From contig NZ_JAGIOR010000001.1 in assembly GCF_017876795.1 (NCBI RefSeq), forward strand, positions 5,023,085 to 5,087,084: a stretch of 64,000 bases of DNA, in the 5' to 3' direction. The position numbers and the translations under genes were made by a program. Origin of the DNA: Rhizobium leguminosarum. GTDB taxonomy: Bacteria; Pseudomonadota; Alphaproteobacteria; Rhizobiales; Rhizobiaceae. This document shows, piece after piece, positions 1 to 7,676 of this stretch. Numbering within the stretch: the stretch's first letter is position 1; the number at the start of each line of letters is the position of its first letter. The notes below the pieces were generated by a model. It was not told the DNA's origin. It saw only the letters and a program-made list of their open reading frames with translations, and searched no databases.

Positions 1-1970
1 GCCGCGCTGCCCTTCGCCAGGGAGCGGCGGTTCTCCAAAACGCGTGACAGCAAGTTTCGTTTTTTCGTGCGCTTGATCAGATCGATATCGCTGACCAGTT
101 TTGCGCCGCCCTCGCGCCGCTCCAGGGTAATCTTGCGGCTATGGAAGACTTCGAGTTCGGCGCGATGCGCGACGCTGATGATGGTCACCTCGGGCAATTC
201 ATCGATCACCATCTGCATCATCTTATCCTGGCTCTTCTCGTCGAGTGCCGAGGTTGCTTCATCCAGCACGATGATATCGGGGGTGTGCAGCAGGAGACGC
301 GCAAAGGCGAGCCGCTGCTTTTCGCCGCCCGACAAGGTCTGGTCCCAAGGCGCGTCTTCTTCGATCCTGTCGTTCAGATAATCCAGTCCCACCTTGGCGA
401 GGGCCTCCTTGATCTTATCCAGCGTCCAGCTATCGGCGGCGCCGGGATAGGCGACGGCGCGGCGAAGCGTGCCCGACGGGATGTAGGGCCGTTGCGGCAA
501 CATGAACAAGCGTCGGTCGGTGTGGAAATTGACGCTGCCATCACCCCATGGCCAAAGACCGGCGATCGCCCGCACCAGCGTGCTCTTGCCCGACCCGGAT
601 TCGCCGGATACGAGCACCCGCTCACCGGGTTCGATCGCCACCTGGGTTTCCGTGACCACGGCGGTGCCGTCGTCAAGCGATACGGAGAGGTCGTTCAGGC
701 TGAGCATCGCCTCGCCCTCCGTTTCGCCGCGCTTGATGCGCCCGAGCGCGTCGCTCTGCTCGGCCCGCTCCAGCCCGTCGAGCGACATCATCAGCGAAGC
801 GATGCGCCGTGCGCAGGCGTTCCAATCGGCAAGACGGGGATAGTTATCGACCAGCCATCCGAACGCGCCCTGGACGATGGCGAAAGCAGACGCTGCCTGC
901 ATGACCTGTCCGAGCGTCATGCTGCCTTCGAGGAACTTCGGAGCGCACAGCAACACCGGCACGACGGGAGCAATCAGCATCGATCCATGCGACACCAGCG
1001 TTGTGCGCATGTGCTGGCGGGCAAGCAGCGCCCATTGCCCGAGCACATTGGCGAAGGTCTTGTTGAGGTCGTTGCGCTCCTCCTCTTCACCGCCGAGCAA
1101 TGCGATGCTCTCGCCGTTTTCCCGCACATGCGTCAGCGTGTAGCGAAATTCGGCTTCGGTTTGATTTTTAGCCTCGGAGACCTGGACGAAATGCCGGCCG
1201 ATGACCGCCATCGAACTGGAGGTGATCGCGGCATAGAGGACCGCAGTGACGACGAGAAAGCCGGGAATGGTGACGGTGAAACCTGCGATCGGCAGCGTCA
1301 ATGCCCCACCGATCGTCCAGAGCACGACGATGAAGGTGGAGGCCGCCAGGAATGCGGAAATGACCCCGGCGATGAAATCGACAGGGGCTTCGGTGGCAAT
1401 CCGCAAATCCTCCGAAATGCGCGCTTCGGGGTTCTTGTGGTCGCCGCCGATCAGGTTCAACTGATAGTAACGGCCGTTTGCCAGCCAGCGCCCGATGACG
1501 GCGGTCGTCAGCCAGGAACGCCAGCGGCGCTGGATCATCATGCGTAGGGCGACCTGTGTGGTGACAACGGCGACGGTGCCGAGCACCAGCGGCAGGAAGA
1601 CGGCGCTCAAGAAATAGACGGTGCCGGCATCGTGCCGCTCTATGGCGTCAAAGATCCCGCGGTTCCACAGATTGATTCCATACTGGAAACCGACATTGAT
1701 GCCGATCAGGGCCAGCAGCCCGAGTGTGCACGGCCAGGCGAGCCCGTCACCGCCGCGGCCCCAGTAATGGCGCGCGCTGATCCAGAAACGCTTGAGCAAA
1801 TACTTCTTGCGCGCGTGCTCGGCCTCCTCGGGCGTCAGCTCCGGGCCGGGTTCGGTGACATCTGGCGGCGGCACGACCTCGACAGTCGATGCCTTCTCGT
1901 CGAGCGACGTCTCGGAACCCTGCGGTTCGGTGCCGTCGACCGATATCGGATTGAGTTTAGCGCCGGTCAT
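1..1970 (-). CDS. SbmA/BacA-like ABC transporter, fused permease and ATPase (3' end cut by window)
   Basis: About 656 residues are visible; the C-terminus runs off the window. The protein opens with a roughly 60-residue acidic, proline-rich tail, then a membrane domain of several hydrophobic segments (about residues 75-330) of the ABC_membrane_2/SbmA-BacA type, then one nucleotide-binding domain. That domain has Walker A GESGSGKST, the signature LSGGEKQR and Walker B IIVLDEATSALD, followed by the H-loop region VAHR. One fused half-transporter of this kind dimerises in the inner membrane. Relatives (YddA, the ABCD-like family) move peptides or hydrophobic compounds; the substrate here cannot be read from sequence. 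The start is the ATG at 1970. It faces the next gene tail to head with a 115-bp gap and has no evident link to the sugar cluster. Confidence 0.85.
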   Translation of the reverse strand, partial: MTGAKLNPISVDGTEPQGSETSLDEKASTVEVVPPPDVTEPGPELTPEEAEHARKKYLLKRFWISARHYWGRGGDGLAWPCTLGLLALIGINVGFQYGINLWNRGIFDAIERHDAGTVYFLSAVFLPLVLGTVAVVTTQVALRMMIQRRWRSWLTTAVIGRWLANGRYYQLNLIGGDHKNPEARISEDLRIATEAPVDFIAGVISAFLAASTFIVVLWTIGGALTLPIAGFTVTIPGFLVVTAVLYAAITSSSMAVIGRHFVQVSEAKNQTEAEFRYTLTHVRENGESIALLGGEEEERNDLNKTFANVLGQWALLARQHMRTTLVSHGSMLIAPVVPVLLCAPKFLEGSMTLGQVMQAASAFAIVQGAFGWLVDNYPRLADWNACARRIASLMMSLDGLERAEQSDALGRIKRGETEGEAMLSLNDLSVSLDDGTAVVTETQVAIEPGERVLVSGESGSGKSTLVRAIAGLWPWGDGSVNFHTDRRLFMLPQRPYIPSGTLRRAVAYPGAADSWTLDKIKEALAKVGLDYLNDRIEEDAPWDQTLSGGEKQRLAFARLLLHTPDIIVLDEATSALDEKSQDKMMQMVIDELPEVTIISVAHRAELEVFHSRKITLERREGGAKLVSDIDLIKRTKKRNLLSRVLENRRSLAKGSA

Positions 1971-2085
1971 AAGCACGACAACGGCCTACAGATCGAAAGG
2001 TTTCATGATGCCGGTGCGGAGGGTGGCATCAGGGCCGAAGTTTGGCGTTGTGCCGTGCACAACATTCGTCGCCCTTCGCTTATGC

Positions 2086-2985
2086 TTAAGCGCTCTCGGT
2101 CGCCAACTGCGGCAGGGATTGAAGCAGGGTCTGGCGGGCGGAGCGCAGGTGGACGCGGCAGGCGGTTTCGATCGCCGCCTGGTCGCCGGATTCAAGCGCT
2201 GCGATATAATCCAGATGTTCGTGGATGGCGCGCTCGTTGCGCTCGCGGGCGGCGGTCTTGTTCCATTGGTAGTGATAGTGGAAGACGATGGCGATGGCGT
2301 CGTAGAAATCGGCGATGAAGCGGTTTTTCGAGGCGCGGTGGATCAACAGGTGGAAGCGCTCGTCGAGGACGGAGAAATCCTTGTAGCGCTGGTTGATGTC
2401 GGCAAGCATGGCGTGATGGTCGTCGCGGATGGCGGCGAGATCGGCCCAGGCCTGGCTATCCCTGGCAAGCCGGCCGAATTCGGCGGCGGAATGCAGCTCG
2501 AACATCTCGCGCACATCGGCAAGTTCGAGGGCGAATTCGCGGGTAAAACCCTTGAGCGTCCAGTGGCTGTTCGGCCGTTTCTCGATCAAGCCGAAGCGGG
2601 AGAAGCGGATGAGGAATTCGCGCACGCTGGTTGTGCCGGTGCCGATCTCGCGGGCAAGCTCCAGCTCGTTGATCTGCATGCCGGGGGCTGCATCATCGGC
2701 GAGGATGCGCTGCATGAAGCTGCGCTCGATGATATCATGTAGGGAGTCGGTTTCTTCGGAGGGAAAGAGGTCGCGGTCTGTGGGTTGGCGCAGCACGGTC
2801 TTCTGGCGCTTGTTCCAGCGGATGATGCCTTCCTCGCTGAGCCGCGTCAGGATGGCGCGCGCCGTCGAGCGGCTGACGCCGAGCTGGGCGGCGATCTCCG
2901 GTTCCGAGGGCAGTGCGGTATCCGTGCGCAGGGCCACGGCATACCTGTTGTAGGCTTCCTTGAAGACCGTATTCTGCCTTGCCAC
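2086..2985 (-). CDS. GntR-family (FadR/FCD type) transcriptional regulator of the adjacent sugar cluster
   Basis: The protein has 299 residues. The N-terminal winged helix includes LPSEPEIAAQLGVSRSTARAI (about 26-46), followed by a helical FCD ligand-binding domain from about residue 90 to 280. It is divergent from the uxaA-like dehydratase gene, with a 298-bp gap. That gap holds an AT-rich site (3145-3167) almost repeated upstream of the sugar-binding protein gene (6473-6495), so this protein is the natural candidate to bind both. FCD regulators usually respond to a pathway acid, so a sugar acid is the likely inducer. The regulator assignment is clear; its targets are inferred from position and the shared sites. 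Confidence 0.85.
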   Translation of the reverse strand: MARQNTVFKEAYNRYAVALRTDTALPSEPEIAAQLGVSRSTARAILTRLSEEGIIRWNKRQKTVLRQPTDRDLFPSEETDSLHDIIERSFMQRILADDAAPGMQINELELAREIGTGTTSVREFLIRFSRFGLIEKRPNSHWTLKGFTREFALELADVREMFELHSAAEFGRLARDSQAWADLAAIRDDHHAMLADINQRYKDFSVLDERFHLLIHRASKNRFIADFYDAIAIVFHYHYQWNKTAARERNERAIHEHLDYIAALESGDQAAIETACRVHLRSARQTLLQSLPQLATESA

Positions 2986-3135
2986 CAGACCCCGCTTTCC
3001 GCCCTCGTGTCAGCTTTGCCGCCCTCGCTCGAAAGCAGGACGGCGCCCGACCGGGGCTTGTTCAAACGACCTTCTAGCTTATTTCCGGTCGCCTGCGGCT
3101 CATTGCCTCCCTCGTCCACAGGATCAATATTCCCG

Positions 3136-3170
3136 TTGACTTGAAAATGTTTATTGTAGATAAAAAACAA
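3136..3170 (+). promoter_or_regulatory. Promoter and candidate GntR operator of the dehydratase operon
   Basis: A sigma-70-like -35 TTGACT (3136-3141) and a -10 GATAAA (3159-3164) are 17 bp apart. An AT-rich site, AAATGTTTATTGTAGATAAA and onward (from 3145), overlaps the -10. It differs at only a few positions from the site at 6473-6495. An operator over the -10 fits repression by the divergent GntR protein. Both promoter and operator are inferred. Confidence 0.5.
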
Positions 3171-3221
3171 AATCAATGCGCATTCGCCGATGCAGCGGGC
3201 GTTTCCTGAATTCGATAGTTG

Positions 3222-3269
3222 GAGCATGATGTCGTCCGAAAACCGCTCAGACTTTTCGGTATCACGCTC
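3222..3269. repeat. Rhizobial palindromic intergenic repeat (GAGCATGAT...CACGCTC)
   Basis: This is an imperfect 48-bp inverted repeat. Its left part reads GAGCATGATGTCGTCCGAAA and its right part is the approximate reverse complement (TTTTCGGTATCACGCTC). I recognise it as a form common between rhizobial genes. It lies just before the dehydratase start, so it would be in the 5' leader and could fold. Confidence 0.6.
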
Positions 3270-3283
3270 TGGGGAGAAGAGAC

Positions 3284-4786
3284 TTGGACAAACTGCCTTG
3301 GATCATCCTGTCGGCCGGTGACAATGTCGCGGTCGCAACGGCGACCATCGCGCCGGGTTCGACGGTCGCCGGCATTGAAACCCGCGAGAAGATCGACCCA
3401 GGCCACAAGGTGGCGATCGCCGATATTCCGCTCGGCGCCGCCGTGGTGAAATACGGACAGGCGATCGGCCGCACGACGGCCGACGTCAAGGCCGGCGACC
3501 ATGTGCACAGCCACAACCTGCATTTTGAAAACGACCGGCTGGCGGCCACCGCCAATTCGGCGCCGGAGATGGCGACGAGCGAGGACAGGGCACGCACCTT
3601 CATGGGGTACCGGCGTGCCGACGGGCGGGCGGCGACCCGCAACTATATCGGCATCATCGCCAGCGTGAACTGTTCCACCACGGTCTGTCGGGCGATCGCC
3701 GACGAGGCCAATCGGACGATCCTGCCGCATTACGAAGGCATCGACGGTTTCGTGCCGATCGTGCACGACCAGGGCTGCGGCATGAGCTCGACCGGCGACG
3801 GCATGAACGTGCTGCATCGCACGCTTGCCGGCTATACCAGGCATGTTAATTTCGGCGGCGTGCTGATGATCGGCCTCGGCTGCGAGGTCAACCAGCTGAC
3901 GCTCTACGGCCAGAGCGGTGCGGGCGCCTCGAAGCGGCATTTCAACATTCAGGATGCCGGCGGTTCGCGCCGCGCGGTCGAGCGCGCCATGGGCATGCTG
4001 CGCGAAATCGCCGCCGATGTCGGCAAGGAAAAACGCGTACCGATGTCGATCGGAGAGATCATCATTGGCCTGCAATGCGGCGGCTCGGACGGCTTTTCCG
4101 GCATTACCGCCAATCCGGCGCTGGGTGTCGCAGCCGATCTGCTGGCGGCGGCCGGCGGCACGGCGATCCTGTCCGAGACCTCGGAAATCTATGGCGCCGA
4201 ACACCTGCTGCGCAGCCGCGCCGTCAGCGACGAGGTGGCCAACAAGCTCGACGAGAAGATCGCCTGGTGGGAGGAATACGTCGCTCTGCACGGCGCCTCG
4301 CTCGACAACAACCCCTCGCCCGGCAACAAGCGCGGCGGCCTCACAACCATCCTGGAAAAATCGCTCGGCGCGGTTGCCAAGGGTGGGCGCTCGCCGCTGA
4401 CGGCGGTCTATGGTTATGCCGAGCGGGTCACCGCCCCCGGCCTCGTCTTCATGGACACCCCCGGCTACGACCCGGTCTCGGCGACCGGCCAGGTGGCGGG
4501 CGGGGCGAATATGATCGCCTTTACCACAGGCCGCGGCAGCTGCTTCGGCTGCCGGCCGGCGCCATCGCTGAAGCTTTCCAGCAATTCGGCGCTCTATGCC
4601 TCGATGGAAGAGGACATGGACATCGATTGCGGCACGATCGCCACCGGCGACGCGACGATCAGCGGCAAGGGCCGCGAGATCTTCGAGCTCATCGTCGACA
4701 CGGCCTCCGGCAAGAAGACCAAGAGCGAGCTCTTCGGCTACGGCGACAATGAATTCGTGCCGTGGCATCTGGGCGCGACGCTCTAA
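3284..4786 (+). CDS. UxaA-family altronate/galactarate-type sugar-acid dehydratase
   Basis: At 500 residues this has the usual length of the UxaA family. It has an N-terminal SAF domain (about 1-80, ending near VHSHNL) and a C-terminal dehydratase domain with GCGMSSTG (about 165) and LQCGGSDGFSG (about 263-273). The family uses a metal to dehydrate altronate, galactarate or similar aldonic and aldaric acids to 2-keto-3-deoxy acids. With an aldose dehydrogenase and a FucU mutarotase directly downstream, the likely substrate is the aldonic acid made from a fucose-like sugar, where an enolase-family fuconate dehydratase would more often be found. It is the first gene of an operon with the following genes. 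The start is inferred: TTG at 3284 has AGAAGAGAC just upstream. Confidence 0.85.
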   Translation: MDKLPWIILSAGDNVAVATATIAPGSTVAGIETREKIDPGHKVAIADIPLGAAVVKYGQAIGRTTADVKAGDHVHSHNLHFENDRLAATANSAPEMATSEDRARTFMGYRRADGRAATRNYIGIIASVNCSTTVCRAIADEANRTILPHYEGIDGFVPIVHDQGCGMSSTGDGMNVLHRTLAGYTRHVNFGGVLMIGLGCEVNQLTLYGQSGAGASKRHFNIQDAGGSRRAVERAMGMLREIAADVGKEKRVPMSIGEIIIGLQCGGSDGFSGITANPALGVAADLLAAAGGTAILSETSEIYGAEHLLRSRAVSDEVANKLDEKIAWWEEYVALHGASLDNNPSPGNKRGGLTTILEKSLGAVAKGGRSPLTAVYGYAERVTAPGLVFMDTPGYDPVSATGQVAGGANMIAFTTGRGSCFGCRPAPSLKLSSNSALYASMEEDMDIDCGTIATGDATISGKGREIFELIVDTASGKKTKSELFGYGDNEFVPWHLGATL

Positions 4787-4874
4787 GGTTTTGTTTTGAC
4801 GCAATTCCCGGGAAGCCACTTCGCAGCTGCCCGGGCATTGCCAGAGAATTTCACGTTCTTGGCGAGGAGGCATG

Positions 4875-5894
4875 ATGAAGACGAGACGGATCGGCAAGAC
4901 CAAGCTCGAGGTGACCGAAATCAGTTTCGGCGCGGCAGCGCTCGGCGGTCTTTACCGCGCCTGCCCGCGCGAGGTAGCGATGGAAACGCTGCAGGCGGCC
5001 TGGGACAGCGGCATCCGCTATTTCGACGTGGCACCCTGGTATGGGCTCGGCCTTGCCGAACGCCGGGTCGGCGATTTCCTGCGCGACCAGCCGGACGGTA
5101 GCTACGTGTTGTCCACCAAGGTCGGCCGGCTGCTTCGACCGGTGCCGACCGGAACCGTGCCCGATTACAGCTATGTCGATCCGCTCTCTTTCGATGCCGA
5201 TTACGATTATTCCTATGACGGCATCATGCGTTCGGTCGAGTTCAGCTATGCACGCCTCGGCCTCAACCGCATCGATATTCTCTATGTGCACGATATCGGC
5301 GTCTATACACATGGCGCGGCGAAGAACGCCGTCTACCAGAAGCAGCTTCTCGATTCCGGCATCAAGGCGCTGGAAGAACTGCGCTCCTCAGGCGCGATCT
5401 CGGCCTTCGGCCTCGGCGTCAACGAAGTGCCCGTCTGCCTCGACGTTATGCGCAATGCCGATCTCGACTGCATCCTGATGGCCGGCCGCTACACGCTGCT
5501 CGACCGTTCGGCGGTCGCCGAACTTCTGCCGCTCTGCCGGCAGAAGGGCACGTCGTTGGTCGTCGGCGGCGTCTTCAACTCAGGCATTCTCGCCACCGGA
5601 CCGGTGCCGGGCGCGCATTTCGACTATATGCCTGCAGATGACGAGGTGCTTGCCAAGGTCGGCGCCATGGAAGCGATCGCCAAGCGCCACGGCGTGCCGC
5701 TGGCAGCGCCCGCCCTGCAGTTTCCGCTGCTCGAACCGATCGTTGCATCGGTGCTGATGGGTACTGCCAAGCCGTCGAGCCTGATCCGCAACATGGAAAT
5801 TGTCGAACCACGGCTTGCCAATGAGATCTATGCCGAATTCGAACCCTATACGCTGGTCGCGCCGCCGCTCGGCGCCGAAGCTGTCCGCGTCTGA
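4875..5894 (+). CDS. Aldo/keto reductase, L-fucose/D-threo-aldose 1-dehydrogenase type
   Basis: Two ATG codons are adjacent at 4872 and 4875. The AGGAGG at 4865-4870 is only 1 nt from the first, so the second start (339 residues) is preferred. The catalytic tetrad of the aldo/keto reductase barrel is visible: Asp in FDVA (about 51), Tyr in PWYG (about 56), Lys in STKVG (about 82) and His in YVHDIG (about 139). The family includes NAD(P)-dependent L-fucose, L-galactose and D-arabinose 1-dehydrogenases that oxidise the free sugar to its lactone in the cytoplasm. Position between a sugar-acid dehydratase and a fucose mutarotase supports that role. The exact sugar is inferred. Confidence 0.85.
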   Translation: MKTRRIGKTKLEVTEISFGAAALGGLYRACPREVAMETLQAAWDSGIRYFDVAPWYGLGLAERRVGDFLRDQPDGSYVLSTKVGRLLRPVPTGTVPDYSYVDPLSFDADYDYSYDGIMRSVEFSYARLGLNRIDILYVHDIGVYTHGAAKNAVYQKQLLDSGIKALEELRSSGAISAFGLGVNEVPVCLDVMRNADLDCILMAGRYTLLDRSAVAELLPLCRQKGTSLVVGGVFNSGILATGPVPGAHFDYMPADDEVLAKVGAMEAIAKRHGVPLAAPALQFPLLEPIVASVLMGTAKPSSLIRNMEIVEPRLANEIYAEFEPYTLVAPPLGAEAVRV

Positions 5895-5903
5895 GGAGAC
5901 ACT

Positions 5904-6350
5904 ATGCTCAAGGGTATTCATCCGCTGCTCGGCCCCGACCTGCTTCACGCGCTGAAGACGATGGGACATGGCGACGACATCGTCATATCCGACGCCAATT
6001 TCCCCTCGGGCTCGATGGGCCCGCCGGTCATCCGCGCCGACGGCGTCAGCGCCACCGATATGGCCGAGGCGATCCTCGCCCACATGCCGCTCGACACCTT
6101 CGTGCCGGAAGCGGCGTGGCGGATGGAGGTGGTCGGCGACCCGCACGCCGTGCCGGAGGTCTGCGCCGAGTTCCAGCAGATCGTTGCCAGGCGCGCCGGC
6201 GATTTTCCGATCGTGCCGGTGGAGCGCTTTGCCTTCTACGCGATGGCCCGCAAGGCTACCTATATCGTCGCGACGACGGAATTCCGGCTGTACGGTAACC
6301 TGATTTTGAAAAAGGGCGTCGTGCATCCGCATGAGGTCGATCTGGGCTGA
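5904..6350 (+). CDS. fucU: FucU/RbsD-family L-fucose mutarotase
   Basis: At 148 residues this is the usual length of RbsD/FucU proteins. The opening HPLLGPDLLHALKTMGHGD contains the conserved histidine (about 22) and GHGD motif, and the C-terminus has YGNLILKKGV. These small decameric or octameric enzymes interconvert alpha and beta anomers of fucose or ribose so the correct form reaches the dehydrogenase. It starts 9 bp after the reductase stop, with GAGGAG upstream (about 5893-5898), so the two are co-translated. A second FucU paralogue lies at 39437-39913. Confidence 0.85.
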   Translation: MLKGIHPLLGPDLLHALKTMGHGDDIVISDANFPSGSMGPPVIRADGVSATDMAEAILAHMPLDTFVPEAAWRMEVVGDPHAVPEVCAEFQQIVARRAGDFPIVPVERFAFYAMARKATYIVATTEFRLYGNLILKKGVVHPHEVDLG

Positions 6351-6472
6351 TACCTATTTTAGGTTATCGTGGTATTGGAATAAAATCAGTTGCTTGGGGG
6401 GAATTTACCAAAGCAAAAAAGCCAGTTTGACGCTCTTGCAATTTGATTGCGCCTCGGCTAGCTTCTCCCTGC

Positions 6473-6495
6473 AAATGTTTTTTATCGATAAAAAT
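6473..6495. promoter_or_regulatory. Second candidate GntR operator, upstream of the sugar-binding protein gene
   Basis: The core TTTTTATCGATAAAAA (6479-6494) is a perfect 16-bp palindrome. With its left flank AAATGTTT it matches the site at 3145-3167 at all but a few positions. It lies 64 bp before the binding-protein start. Shared sites tie enzymes and transporter to one regulator, most likely the GntR protein at 2086-2985. Confidence 0.55.
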
Positions 6496-6558
6496 CGTCC
6501 GCCTGCGTTCAGCGGTCGATTTATTCGGAGGAGAACGCATCTTGAGAGGAGAACCCTT

Positions 6559-7548
6559 ATGACTATCGTGAAATCCCTTCTGTCCCGTCGCGCCTTTACG
6601 GCGCTTGCCGGCGCTGCCGTTATCGCCACGGCGATGCCGGTTACGTCCTTTGCCGCCGACGTGACGATCCCGATCATCGTCAAGGACACAACGTCCTTCT
6701 ACTGGCAGATCGTTCTGGCCGGCGCCCGCAAGGCAGGCCAGGATCTCGGCGTCAAGGTACCGGAACTCGGCGCCCAGGCGGAATCCGACGTCAACGGCCA
6801 GATCAGCATTCTGGAAAACGCCGTTGCCGGCAAGCCGGCCGCCGTCGTCATCTCGCCGACCGAATTCAAGGCGCTCGGCAAGCCGATCGATGAAGCCGCC
6901 AAGTCGGTTCCGATCATCGGCATCGACTCGGGTGCCAACTCCAAGGCGTTCAAGTCGTTCCTGACGACCGACAACGTCCAGGGCGGCCGCATCGCAGCCG
7001 ATGGTCTGGCAGCCGCCATCAAGGGCATGACCGGCAAGGAAGAGGGTGAAATCGTCATCCTCACCAACCTTCCCGGCGTTGGGTCGCTCGAACAGCGCCG
7101 CGAAGGCTTCCTGGACCAGGTGAAGACCAAGCATCCGGGCCTGAAGGTCATTGCCGACAAATACGGCGACGGCCAGGCGACGACCGGCCTCAACATGATG
7201 ACCGACCTGATTACGGCCAACCCGAAGCTCGTCGGCGTCTTCGCCTCGAACCTGATCTTGGCGCAGGGTGTTGGTCAGGCGATCGCCGAAAACAAGCTCG
7301 GCGACAAGATCAAGGTCATCGGCTTCGACAGCGACGACAAGACGGTCGGCTTCCTCAAGGAGGGCTCCATTGCCGGCCTCGTCGTTCAGGATCCTTACCG
7401 CATGGGTTATGACGGCGTGAAGACCGCGCTTGCCGTTTCCAAGGGCGAGAAGGTCGAAGCCAATGTCGACACCGGTGCCAACCTCGTCACCAAGGCGAAT
7501 ATGGCCGATCCGAAGATCGACGCGCTGCTGAACCCGAAGATCAAGTAA
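6559..7548 (+). CDS. Sugar ABC transporter periplasmic substrate-binding protein (CUT2/RbsB type)
   Basis: The start at ATG 6559 is chosen because GAGAGGAGAA precedes it and because a signal peptide follows at once (SRRAFTALAGAAVIATAMPV, cleaved near FAAD). The product is 329 residues. The mature protein is a type I periplasmic fold with DTTSFYWQIVLAGA, a central VISPTEF segment and FASNLILAQGV. It captures a monosaccharide in the periplasm and delivers it to the transporter encoded just downstream. An open frame continues upstream to 6331 but lacks coding character. A strong hairpin follows the stop, so this gene is probably expressed above the membrane subunits. Position in a fucU cluster suggests fucose or a related sugar. 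Confidence 0.9.
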   Translation: MTIVKSLLSRRAFTALAGAAVIATAMPVTSFAADVTIPIIVKDTTSFYWQIVLAGARKAGQDLGVKVPELGAQAESDVNGQISILENAVAGKPAAVVISPTEFKALGKPIDEAAKSVPIIGIDSGANSKAFKSFLTTDNVQGGRIAADGLAAAIKGMTGKEEGEIVILTNLPGVGSLEQRREGFLDQVKTKHPGLKVIADKYGDGQATTGLNMMTDLITANPKLVGVFASNLILAQGVGQAIAENKLGDKIKVIGFDSDDKTVGFLKEGSIAGLVVQDPYRMGYDGVKTALAVSKGEKVEANVDTGANLVTKANMADPKIDALLNPKIK

Positions 7549-7561
7549 GCAAGACAGACAG

Positions 7562-7595
7562 GCCGCGCCGGCTTCAAAAACCGGCGCGGCTTTTT
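7562..7595 (+). terminator. Hairpin with T-run between binding-protein and ATPase genes
   Basis: A 10-bp perfect GC stem (GCCGCGCCGG at 7562-7571, CCGGCGCGGC at 7581-7590) has a 9-nt loop and is followed by TTTTT. It has the form of a rho-independent terminator inside the operon. It would allow partial read-through to the ATPase and permease genes. Confidence 0.8.
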
Positions 7596-7599
7596 CCAT

Positions 7600-7641
7600 C
7601 CATGTTATGGTTACCAGGGGCCATGCTATGGTTACCAGGGG
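7600..7641. repeat. Tandem 21-bp direct repeat
   Basis: Two adjacent 21-bp units (7600-7620 and 7621-7641), CCATGNTATGGTTACCAGGG plus G, differ at one base (T or C). They lie between the terminator and the ATPase ribosome-binding site. Each contains a GGTTACC palindrome. I know of no function for them. Confidence 0.8.
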
Positions 7642-7676
7642 ATGGAGAGCAGACGAGACACAAGGAGGAGAGGTCC

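Noticed and set aside
3173..4903. Very long open frame (576 codons) antisense to the UxaA-family gene
   Set aside because: It mirrors the codon pattern of a well-supported enzyme gene, is rich in Arg/Gly/Ala/Asp as antisense frames are here, and has no start signal.
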